DNA of 64,000 nucleotides, taken from the NCBI GenBank assembly GCA_018296165.2, contig JACKQL020000020.1:310001-374000 (forward strand), given 5' to 3'. Positions 1-10,099 of this stretch are shown piece by piece (the stretch's first letter is position 1; each line of letters begins with the position of its first letter). The position numbers and the translations under genes were made by a program. Source of the stretch: Termitomyces sp. T153. Lineage: Eukaryota; Basidiomycota; Agaricomycetes; Agaricales; Lyophyllaceae. The notes under the pieces are model-generated. The model worked only from the letters and a program-made list of their open reading frames with translations. It did not search any database and was not told where the DNA came from.

Positions 1-283
1 GGGCGTCGTCTTGCCGACGCGAGTATATGGATTGCCATGGCGTCTATTTTGGCAACTTTCGACATACTCAAGCCTATCGGAGCTGATGGAAAGGAGATAA
101 CACCCGATGTCGAATTCAGTACAGGCATTACAAGGTATTTCACTTGTTGCAGTCTTGAATAAATTTTATTGATCAAATACTTAATGTTACAGCCGACCTT
201 CTTCATTTGATTGTCGTATACGACCTCGAAATGACCAGGCAAAGAATTTGATTCTACACATTGATACCTCTGACAACTATTGA
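1..283 (+). CDS. Cytochrome P450, C-terminal end (5' part lies outside the window)
   Basis: Frame 1 opens with GRRLADASIWIAMASILATF, the segment that follows the heme-binding cysteine loop in basidiomycete P450s (after CxGR, the L-helix). The exon runs to 134. A 58-nt GT-AG intron (135-192) follows, and the last exon from 193 ends at TGA 281-283 with SRPSSFDCRIRPRNDQ, the usual beta-strand tail (F.C.I.PR). The heme cysteine itself is upstream of the window. Family knowledge: a membrane-anchored monooxygenase using a CPR redox partner; substrate cannot be told from this tail. The closest fungal relatives I recall are CYP64-like enzymes of secondary metabolism. The terminal codons after NDQ are a short hydrophilic extension. 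Confidence 0.85.
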
Positions 284-1489
284 CAACTTCAAAGATTTTC
301 AATTATATGTAGCTCGAAATGACATCTCAAATATAGAGGGAGTACTTGATTCCAACTCATTGTCTATTTTATGAGGGATTGAACATTTCCAATTCGAAGG
401 ATGTTCCACGTTCAACTATATGCTGACGCTGTGCAGTGACGTCCTCAACAGTGAAAGGGTCTACAAAGAAATTCGTGCTGTTTGCCTCACATACTACCCC
501 ATTTATCCGGCACTACCCTTGCATCGGAAGGAGTCCCCACAGAGGCCCGTCGAATACCACTCTACGGTTTAGATCAATATTGCCAAGAAGACTCTGCCAC
601 AACGACAGAAACAACGTATAGCTCCGCGACAAGAGTCATTGCTAGCACCAGGCACTAGCTCATCTTGTGAATGCATGATTGCACCCTTCAGTCGCACGTT
701 GTTGCGTCCAGCACACTCGTCTAGAGGAAGGTAGTACCACGAAGGCGCCTCGGAGCAGTATGGGATTCCGGCATAGTGTTCGAACAAGAGAAAAAGATAT
801 AAGCCATACCGAAAAAGGGATGGCCTATGCGCTCAAACATGAATCGGTGGAAAGGAGGATGCCATTCTACGCACGAAGCGTCGGAAGATCTGCGGGATAA
901 GTGGCAAGGAAAAAAGTCAGCATCAAGATAAGACAATGACGGGGGAAATAGCAATTGAGGAATTAGATTCGCACGAAGAGCAAAGAATAACGACTATGAT
1001 GACGATGGATGCTGTGACAAGATGAAAATCTTCCAGAGTAACAAAGGAACGTAAGACCTATGCACGGATGGATTACCACGTGATCCACGTTTGGGTCACG
1101 GATCCCACTGCCACAACTCTAATGTTCCACACATGTAACTGCTGGTAGCCAATAATTTGAAAAAGAAACCAGGCTATACCATTTCCGAACAGTGAGTTTC
1201 CGATGGAAAAAGGCTCTAAACAATGGGAAAAGCCTTTTTCCAAGGTAAAGATCTGTCAAAGAAATGGTATGACAGGCTTCTTTTTCCATTTTTCTAATGG
1301 AAACATGTTCCAGTGCTAGTAGTGTCTTCTAATTCTAATTCTACTCCATTCATGACCACACCAGGCGGCATTTCCCAGCAACATCAGTCGTGACTTTACG
1401 TTCAGAAACTCGGTCAACATCCCTGGCAGTGTCTCAGGCTGAGCTTCTTCCTCATCTCCACTGCGTCGACGCCCCATTCTAAGACAGCT
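284..1489. other. Intergenic stretch, no gene recognised
   Basis: Several ORFs of 60-80 codons overlap each other on both strands, but none shows a domain, splice logic or codon pattern I can support. An imperfect hairpin (1205-1241) is listed separately. CpG is present at normal frequency, so this is not part of the methylation-type depleted DNA further on. Confidence 0.5.
1205..1241. repeat. Inverted repeat, 10-bp stem
   Basis: GGAAAAAGGC (1205-1214) and GCCTTTTTCC (1232-1241) are perfect reverse complements separated by 17 nt. More A/T-rich TGGAAAA/TTTTCCA motifs follow up to about 1310. It could be the core of a small MITE or a terminator-like hairpin; the outer boundaries are not visible. 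Confidence 0.4.
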
Positions 1490-1865
1490 GTTCATGCTCA
1501 GGGTGCCTCATTCAGAGCAACAGGATGTGTCATGCTCTTTGGGATTCTCATGGCAACTTATGCGATGATCACACATCCTGGAGTCCTGGCTGTACTCACC
1601 CGTTTAAGGATGATACAAAATACTGGCCAGACGCCTTGCAGTGAAGCACATATCAACTGACAAGCAGCTCATATCCTCGGATGTGTTCTTCAGTTCCCAG
1701 TGTTCTGGAGGTGAGCAGGCGGAACCAGTGCTGTTTTTGACTCAAACATCAACTCATTTTCAGTGCTAGTGTTTAGCTTCTTACGGATGATGGCCTAATA
1801 TCTGGCGAGCCTGGGTTCTTTTCTGTGATACGTGTGGGGCTCCCTGGGTGTTCATTCTATATTGA
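1490..1865 (+). pseudogene. Truncated copy (A) of the tandem multi-TM membrane protein gene
   Basis: DNA here aligns by eye with exons 3 and 4 of the intact copies downstream. Examples are AACAGGATGTGTCATGCTCT, matching 2475 onward, and the segment reading GATGGCCTAAT.ATCTGGCGAGC, matching 2732 onward. Copy A has no recognisable exons 1-2 or 5-7. One base is missing at CTAATATCTGG relative to CTAATAATCTGG, which shifts the frame in the conserved LIIWRAW segment, and the following KRRW region is also degraded. I read it as a relic of the same tandem duplication that produced copies B and C. Confidence 0.6.
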
Positions 1866-2218
1866 CCCACAAATTCCTGATAAGATATGTGTTTGACAAT
1901 GAAACACGCGTTATGCCGCTGCACCAAGGTACAAGTCAGTTCTCAATTATATGCAACGTCTGTATTACGGCCATACGATAGTGAAATTTCAAGATCCCCT
2001 AGCCCACCACTATCTATCTATTTGACTACGCACATTCCATCATGGCAACTTGAAATATGCGCTGTAGCCCAACCATCCCCATTTGATGCCCCTTCACGCC
2101 CAGCTATCTGGAGTTAGTAATATGTCGCATCTATATCACAATCATTCCAATCAACTGCGCACGATTGGGGTATATAATCAACAGTGCTAACTTAGGACAT
2201 CTACATTATTTATCACCA

Positions 2219-3508
2219 ATGACTCCCGATGAACGAGAAATCATTCGAGCCCATGGAATTTCTCTCCTTGGCAATTTTTTTCGGCATGCCTCCATGGTAT
2301 CCCTCTATGGTACGTACGTCCTATTATGCGTCGAGTTGTCTTACTTATACCAGTATAGGAATCTTTTGCCCTATAGGAATACTTGCAGTGAAGAATTCTA
2401 TGAAGTTAATTTTCAACTACCATATGCGACAAGAACAACAGTTCACATCTGTTGCAGGAACTCACACAGAGGAACAGGATGTGTTATGCTCTTCGGGATT
2501 CTTATGGCAACGGGTATGGTGATTGCCCAATTTGGAATCCTGGCTGTGCCCGCCTGTTCAGACATGATACAAAACACTGGCATGCCCCTTACAGTGAAGT
2601 GTGTATCAACTGACAAGCAGCTCATGCTCTGGTATCTACTCTTTGATGCATGTCGGCTTATTCCGGTGGGTTCCTCCCCAGATCGTGGTCCAATGATTTT
2701 AAGTGCTAGCGTGAAGTAGCTTCTTGGGAATGATGGCCTAATAATCTGGCGAGCATGGCTTCTTTTCTATAAAAGACGCTGGACTCTCTGGATGCTCATT
2801 AGTCTTTGGATCCTGACAGCTAGTGTGCTCCAATCAATCCTTGTCACTTTTTCCTTGAACCCATAATAATGTATTACAGGTGTCATAGTTAGCGCGTTAA
2901 TTGCTCAGGCTAGATCCATGGCCATGGCCGACAGTCTCTTATGTGTGTCCATGGGCTTGACATTCTCAACCAACTTGGTAGCGACTTCCCTCATTGGGAA
3001 CATCCTGTGGCAAGTTATCCTGAGTATTGATGCCCAGGTCTCTTCATAATTCACAGGGGATATTGGAAAGTCATTAAACAATACAATAGACCTTCTCGAG
3101 GCTTCCAAGGCCGAGCCAATGTCTGGAAGATATTGCTTTGTCTTGTTGAGGTCGGATTGGTCTATTGCCTACTGCAGGTGTGTTGCCAAACCTGTCACCT
3201 GTAACTAACCAACTTGAACTTTTGAATGTCATAAAGCTCACGTTCATGATTGGAGACATTCTGACCCTGCCATCTGATGGCACGACAGAGGTATCAATGG
3301 TACTGATGGCGTTCTCGCCCAGCTACACTATGTTATCAGCACGTTGTTGACTTGGCATAATAATGAGCCACACTCATGTCTTTTACAGATGTTCTATCCG
3401 GTCATCATCACATTGCTACTTAAAGGTCCCTCTGTCATGCTAGGGATCCGTGAGACTGCAATCTCGATCGAAGAATCGCAAGTCAACAGAATCAGCATCG
3501 GAGCATAG
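2219..3508 (+). CDS. Multi-pass membrane protein of the Agaricomycete 7TM-like family (copy B)
   Basis: Proposed exons: 2219-2309, 2359-2404, 2458-2665, 2720-2822, 2880-3006, 3057-3177, 3389-3508; all phases close and give 271 residues. Every exon except exon 3 has the same length as in copy C, and exon 3 differs by two codons, which strongly supports coding. The protein starts MTPDEREIIRAHGISLL. It contains hydrophobic stretches ([80 protein letters not shown]) and the family signature [13 protein letters not shown]. This family of mushroom integral membrane proteins is abundant and of unknown function; resemblance to GPCR topology is only general. Intron 6 (3178-3388) is unusually long and may hide another in-frame exon. 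Confidence 0.65.
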
Positions 3509-3800
3509 TTGTTCATCTCTCACTTGAATTTATCCTCCCCTACTGATATATTTATATACATACTCTCACCTGGCGGGAAACGCCTAAAATGAAGTTTATG
3601 AGATCTGCGTTGGTATGGTCATGGGAATAAATACGTTGCCAATGACTACTGGCAGGCATTTGATGCCCCTCCGCAGCAATTAGTAAATTGCAACATTTCT
3701 AACAATCATTCCAATAATAACATTTCATGTATCTATATCAACTGCACACAATAGGGGACGTGGTCAGTTGTGTTGACTCGCAACTTTGTCGCTTCTGCCC

Positions 3801-5131
3801 ATGACTTCCAATGAACGAGAAATTATTCGGGCCCTTGGAATTGCTCTCCTTAGCAATTTTTATCGGCATGCCTCCATAGTCTGCCTTTATGGTATGTATA
3901 TCACAATGTGCTTCAAGTTGTCCAGTTGTTCAAAACCCGTATAGGAATCTTTTGTCCTCTAGGAATCCTTGTCGTGAAGAACTCCATGAAGTTAATCATT
4001 GAAACTGCTCGGGACAAAAAATGACCACTTATATCTTTTGCAGGAGCGAGTCCTCACGCAGAGGAATAGGATGCGTGATGCTTCTCGGGATTCTCACGGC
4101 AACCGGTTTGATGATTGCACAAATTGGAATCCTGGCTGCGCTTTTCCGTTCAGCCATGATACAAAATACCAGAACACCCCTTGCAGTGAAGTATATCTCC
4201 ACTGACAAACAGTTGATACCCTGGAATGTGCTCATGAATGGGTGTCGAGTTATTCCCGTGGGTTGCCGGCTCTCAGATCATGTCACTACTTTTAAATGCT
4301 AAGTAGCTTCTCGCTAATGATGGCCTGATAATTTGGCGAGCATGGGTTATTTTTTATAAAAAACGCTGGGCTCTCTGGATGCTCATTGTTCTTTGGATCC
4401 TGACAGCTGGTGTGTTTTGATAATCCTCGTCACTGTTTTCTTTGATGCATAAAAAATATCACAGGCGCCATAATGAGCACGTTGGTCGTTGAGGCTAGAT
4501 CTATGACCATAACCAACAATCTCTTATCTGTGACCATGGGCTTATCATTCTCAACCAACTTGATAGCGACCTCCCTCATTGGAAGCATACTGTGGCAAGT
4601 TATTCCGAGTATTGATATCTGGGTTTCTCAGCCTTTCTTACTCATGAGTCATAGGGGATTTTGGAAAGTCATCAGACGATACAATAGACCTATCCAAGGC
4701 TTCCAAGGCCGAGCTAACGTCTGGAAGATACTGCTTTGTCTTGTCGATGTCGGACTCATCTATTGTCTGATCCAGGTGTGTTACAGCAATTTAAAACTAA
4801 CAGTTTGGAATTTTGAATGCCATTGAAGCTCTTATTTATGATTGGAGCCATTCTGATCCTGCGAGCTAACGACGAAATAAAGTTGCCCCTGCCATCTAAC
4901 AACAAAATAGAGTTTTCAATGATCCTGACTGCACTCTCGCCCATCTGCAATATGTTATCAGCACGTCATTGATTTGACATAATAATGAACTATGGCTCAT
5001 GCCTTTTACAGAGTTTTTATCCGGTCATCATCACATTGCTACTCAAAGGTCCCTCCGTCATGCTAGGAATACACGAAACTGCAATCTCGATCGAAGAATT
5101 GCAAGTCAACAGAATTAGCATAGAAGCGTAG
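3801..5131 (+). CDS. Multi-pass membrane protein of the Agaricomycete 7TM-like family (copy C)
   Basis: Proposed exons: 3801-3891, 3945-3990, 4044-4257, 4307-4409, 4465-4591, 4655-4775, 5012-5131, giving 273 residues. It is a close paralogue of copy [18 protein letters not shown] start, [76 protein letters not shown], and a shared C-terminus ending VNRISIEA. The upstream DNA of B (about 2080-2170) and C (about 3655-3760) is also similar, so promoters were duplicated with the genes. As in copy B the last intron (4776-5011) is long and its interior is partly conserved between copies, so a missed exon is possible. Function unknown; likely plasma or internal membrane. Confidence 0.65.
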
Positions 5132-5406
5132 TTGTCGAAGCATTGAGCGAGACTGCGCGCCGCGCGCGCCATCATTCATCTATCAATCCTCTACTTATAT
5201 ATTTGTATACTATTCATACTCTCACTTGGCGGAGAACACATAGAACGAGGTTCATGAGGTTTATCCATGGGTGCGGTCATCCAATACGCGTCGCGTCACG
5301 CGTGGCGAATTGGACGCGATATTTGAGATTATTTATATGTGTGTGGATTTGGGCACGCAGAGCAACATTTGTGGTTTGCAACGAACGACAGCGTCAAAAT
5401 TCGGGC

Positions 5407-7468
5407 ATGGACTCTCCAAAACGCAGTGGATCGCCTGGTCCAAGCGCGGCCGACTCAAAACGTATAAAACTCACCGTAAACCAGGGCGCCACCCCCGTCG
5501 ACCCCGACAACGCCCCAGGCAAACGCGGTGAGAACGAGCCTCTCCAGTCAACAGACATCGGTAACCTGCCTCCCGATGGGCCCTCTCAATCTCGGCCCGA
5601 GAACGGGGGTAGGGTGCGTGTACTCAAGGAGGGCGATGAGGATGACACGGGGGACGTGTCCATGAACGACGGAGCTGATGAGGAGAACGACTCTGGGGAC
5701 GAGAACGACGAGGAGGATCCGGCCCAGCTTGAGGCTACGCGCCAACGGCTGGAAGAACAGGCGCGCAAGTATCTCGCAGCGCAGACGCACGAGGTCATTA
5801 TTCCGTCGTACTCTGCGTGGTTCGACATGTCGCAAATCCATCCCGTCGAACAGCGCTCTCTGCCTGAGTTCTTCAATTCGCGAAACAGGAGCAAAACGCC
5901 CGCGATATACAAGGACTATCGTGATTTTATGGTCAATACGTATCGCCTGCGACCTACAGAGTATCTCACAGTCACAGCCTGCCGACGGAATTTGGCTGGC
6001 GACGTTTGTGCCATCATGCGTGTGCATGCATTCCTTGAACAATGGGGTCTTATCAACTACCAAGTATTGATTTTACTTCTACATACGCGCCACTCTAACG
6101 ACATGTCAATAGATTGACCCCGAGGCACGCCCAGCGTCTCTCGCGCCCCCATTCACTGGCCACTTCCGTGTCATCCTCGACACTCCTCGTGGCCTCCAAT
6201 CCATGCACCCAGGGACTCGCCCCAGCCATCCTGCAAACGCCCCAGCAAACGGTACCCCCAATCCCCCCAACACCACCCCCGCCTCTCTTGAACTGCGTAA
6301 CAGCATCTACCAAACCACCTCCAAATCCTCGCGGCCCATAAGCTCCACCGAGGCCTCCACGCTTGCCAACGGCGCCGTCACGAACGGGAGCGCCGTGTCC
6401 CAATCGTACACCTGCGACACGTGCGGCGCAGACTGCACTTCGGTGCGCTATCACTCGCTCAAGGATAAAAAATACACCCTGTGCGCGCCGTGCTACCTCG
6501 ACGGCCGTTTCCCATCCACCATGTTCTCTGGTGATTTTGTCAAGCTCACGCAGGTGGGAAGCGTCACACCGTTCGGCGGGTCCGCCGACTGGACGGACGA
6601 GGAGACGTTGCGGCTTCTTGAGGGTATCGAGATGTACGACGACGACTGGAGCAAGATTGAGGAGCATGTCGGCACGCGTAGCTCACAGCAGTGCATCAAG
6701 CGATTCTTGGAGCTTCCCATTGAAGATCCGTATCTCCAGGCTGAAGGCGACATGGGTGCACTGAGGTTCGGCCGCATCCCGTTCGAGCAGGCTGATAACC
6801 CCGTTATGAGCGTCGTTGCGTTCCTTGCGGGTGTTGTAGGCCCGAGTGTCGCTGCGGAGGCTGCAAAAGCTGCGTTGGGCGATCTGACGAAGGACGGAGA
6901 GGTGAAGGAGGAGAAGGCTGAGGTCGAGAAGGAGAACGGGAGTGGGGAAACTGCTGAGAAGGATGATGATGATAAGATGAACGAAGATGGTACTACCGAT
7001 GCCGATACCAAAGTCACACCCGCCTCCACATCCGGACCCAACCACACCCCTACAGTTCCGCACTCCAAAGTACAGCGCGCGGCCGGTTTGGCGCTGCGCG
7101 CCTCGGCAAAGGCCGCACAGGCCCTTGCAGACGCGGAGGATGCACATATCCGGTCGTCACTCGCGCAGCTGATCAAACTGACACTTACGAAGCTTGAAGT
7201 GAAGATGCAGGCGTTTGAGGAGCTCGAGGGGGCACTGGAGGATGAGCGTAGGGCTATCGAGGGCGAGAGGATGAAACTTGTGGCGGAGCGCACGGGACTG
7301 ACGAGGGCGCTTGAGGGTGTTAGGGCTGAGATCGCCAGGACGGGCATGGTTAATGTTGCCGCTGTGAGTCTCGGGACGTCGAGCCAGGGTCCAGTTGTGC
7401 AGAGTGTGACGGGGGAGATGGGGGATGCAGGTCCGGTTGGGGATGCGAGTTTGTTGCCGCTGAGTTAG
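5407..7468 (+). CDS. SWI/SNF-RSC chromatin remodelling subunit (SWI3/RSC8/SMARCC family)
   Basis: Two exons, 5407-6063 and 6113-7468, with a 49-nt intron, give 670 residues. An acidic, low-complexity N-terminus (about 1-120) precedes a SWIRM domain from about residue 128 ([54 protein letters not shown]) continuing into [11 protein letters not shown] after the intron. A ZZ-like zinc finger (CDTCGADC...CAPCY) lies around 318-355. A SANT domain follows at about 376-430 ([32 protein letters not shown], split here by its W residues), then the conserved [14 protein letters not shown] and a C-terminal coiled coil (about 575-625). This domain order defines the scaffold subunit that dimerises in SWI/SNF and RSC in the nucleus. 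ATG 5407 (MDSPKRSG) was preferred to an upstream in-frame ATG because the upstream 88 codons look non-coding. Confidence 0.93.
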
Positions 7469-8354
7469 GCGGTTGGATTGCGTGAGACGGTCTTTGTAGG
7501 AGGTTTTTTTGTTGCTAACATGTTTGAGTCCTTTTTCTTTGCTTTTTCAGTTTTAACTTTTTTTCTGTGTATTCTAGAAATAACACTAGTGATGTTTGAG
7601 GGGCATCGCTACTTGCAAAGTTGTATCGCTTTGAGCGATGTAAGGATGTGGCGCCACACTTGGAGTCATGAATTGATAATGAACGATTTAGACGCCCCAA
7701 CTAACATCAACTACTTCCCAAAATTTGTCTGTTGGACAATAACTCTTGATTGCGTCACTTCTTCTTTGACTGTCATTACCGTGTGTGACGTATGATCTGA
7801 CCAGCACATACTGATAATTCAGTGACTTTTTTACGACCTTAACTCTATTAAATACTATCATAAATCATTAGAATATGACTACCACACCAGGTATCCACGC
7901 ATCTGCTACTCACTCTCGTGGAGAGTAGCTAGTCATCGGGGTGAACTTGAAGATGGCCCAAGTATTTCCTCCCTGATCTCCCTCAAAAGAAGACTGACTG
8001 CCATCATCTTCTTTCCTCCTCCGCAACCCGATGCCCACCCAACCGTAAGAAAGCGCAAGTAAATCTCATTTTAATCCCTGTAACGATCGGAATCCTCAAT
8101 GAGAGTACCGCCGAAGGACGGAACCAACAAGCCATCGTGAAGGTGCCCTATTATTACTTATGCACAACTCGCGTTGAGTACAGTATGCTTTGCGAGCTTG
8201 TCGAAAAAAGGCCGCAGAGGTTTTGTCACGAGTATGTATGTAGACATCGCCGGAATCGCGGAGTGCAAGGGCCAGGGGCGAACGAAAGCCTCAAAGTCCG
8301 CCTATGGTTTGCGGAGGATCCTCCGAGGTGTTCATCATTTTGCATGTTGAACCG
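7469..8354. other. Intergenic region
   Basis: Contains the 3' flank of the SWI3-like gene and the 3' flank of the convergent minus-strand gene. ORFs of about 105 codons at 7478-7795 and 8137-8460 show no domain; the latter overlaps a better-supported minus-strand exon. A short inverted repeat (actctcg/tggagagt near 7911-7927) is present. Nothing else recognised. Confidence 0.5.
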
Positions 8355-9273
8355 TCATATTCGCGGACGTTTACGTTTCGGATTCCCTCCTGAGGTATAT
8401 AAAGAAGCTGTCGATTCGAAGCATATCAAAACCTTCGACTTCTTGATTGTCGATCGATAACTTACCGGCGCCTAAGTGATTATCAACCTCGAACCCCTCG
8501 CGCTTTAGCGACGACGGTACTCGAAAAACAGAACCAGAGGCAACGGGAACGGGAACGGGAACGGAGCCAATTGTGTCATTTCTGGCCATCGATGGCTGCA
8601 GGGAAACCGGATTGACCGTTTTTTGTTCTCTCTCGGCGGCACGGTGACTCGAATGATTCACCTGTAGGTCATGCAGCGCCTTTCTGTGGGAAGCCAGATA
8701 CTGTGCAAGGGCGGGAAGGAAGAGCTCCGGAAGGTAGCCTGTATCAAGCGTTAAGTTCTCTATCCCTCCTTGTGTCCGAGCCGTTGGCAACTCTGCACCC
8801 TTAACAAGACGCGCGAGATCGCGCACGAGGTGAATTGTATCCAGGTCTAATATCTCCAGGTCGGGCACCGTATCACCCTGGCTATTTGTTCCGCCAAGCA
8901 TTAGATTCTTTCCACCATTCCCCACATCTACTCCTCGTGCTGCCAGCTCGGCCTCGAGCAAGTATATCCGGTCCACGAGCTTCAGCTGTTCTTGTGCCGC
9001 AAAGTATCGAAATTCGTCGAAACGTGCTGTGAGATTGTCCATTTGCTTCTTATGTTGGGCTTCGACGCGTGCAATTTCGTCTTGAAACAGGGCGAGGAGG
9101 CACTCAGCACCTCCTGTTATAACAGACGATGGGGTGGAGACTGGAGTCTGAACGCCACGTATATGCTTTTGAGTGCTGGGTGATGGAGTCCCGGGCCCTT
9201 GCGAAGACGAGAAGACTATGGAATTGGTGCCGGGGGGTGGGTAACCATACTGAAGAGGCGGGGCGGTTGACAT
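8355..9273 (-). CDS. Coiled-coil protein with basic C-terminus, function unknown
   Basis: Exon 1 is 9273-8466 and exon 2 is 8407-8355, joined by a 58-nt intron with a consensus GTAAGT donor; the product is 286 residues. Skipping the intron leaves an open frame to 8371, but the spliced form ends in a compact basic tail (GNPKRKRPRI) that resembles a nuclear localisation signal. A Pro/Ser/Thr-rich N-terminus (about 1-50) precedes a helical coiled-coil stretch (about 58-110: LALFQDEIARVEAQHKKQMD... and YLLEAELAARG), then a conserved-looking helical segment (DLEILDLDTIHLVRDLARLV, YLPELFLPALAQYLASHRKA). I do not recognise the family. A nuclear or DNA-associated role is inference only. Confidence 0.6.
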
Positions 9274-10099
9274 ATGTGATTCCGGGAAAAGAAATCATTC
9301 GTTGTTGCAAACGTCAATTTCATGTGGACCCAGGTGGACCCGCAACAAATTTGTTCCCGAAATTAATTTCTCATTCCAGATTTGGCCACGGATCGTCATT
9401 CACTGGGTCTTCGATCACGATCGCCCCCAATTGAATGGCAAAAATCGACCATCGTCCACAAGGTTTGGTTTTTTACTGCTTCTTTTTGGCTTCATATACA
9501 TAGAATCTGAGCTAATGGATCTATGTATGATATGTATGGTATTACTAAAAATAATTTACGAAAGAATTGGAGGAGAATTGCGACAAGTTGGCCTTTACCT
9601 GCGCCATTTCATGTAGGTCACGTTTTATATCCGACTGGGTCACCGACAGTATGACTCTTGTGGGAGTCATCGACTTTTTTGTCGATTTGTTTTGGACAGA
9701 TCATCATAATAACACGTCTAGATCGGTCCTAAGCCCTATTCGTTCTCTACAACTAAAAGCTGCTGTACAATTTCTTTTGACATTTTTTGATCAAAAGACT
9801 TCCGAGTCATCAAGACTCATCTACCCATCATACACGTTAATATATATATCTACTGCCCTTCCGGGAGGCCGACGTCAGATGGACAAGACCAGAGATTCAA
9901 GGATCCTAGACTTGTTTTTGCGTCGGAAAATAAAGCCTTCCCACGAAAATCAGAATGGTAGGTAGGTGTTGTTCTGTCTGTGTCATGATGATCAGGAGGA
10001 AGCAATCAATGTAACTGTAGAGTTTCTCTCGGTTCCGTTCGGGGCCGTCTGCTCGAGTATATCATGATCTTATGAATCTCCCTCCAAAATTACTCTGTT
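9274..10099. other. Intergenic region between divergent genes
   Basis: About 830 bp separates the minus-strand coiled-coil gene from the rvt-like gene, so both promoters must lie here. Overlapping ORFs of 100-130 codons (9302-9616, 9567-9965) have no recognisable domain. An AT-rich segment (ATATATATC near 9840) lies about 260 bp upstream of the rvt-like ATG. I see no repeat or RNA gene. Confidence 0.5.

Noticed and set aside
5548..6063. 171-codon minus-strand ORF
   Set aside because: Exactly antisense to the SWIRM-encoding exon of the SWI3-like gene; no domain of its own.
6493..7347. 284-codon minus-strand ORF
   Set aside because: Antisense shadow of the SWI3-like gene, Ser/Ala rich because of GC-rich codons opposite.
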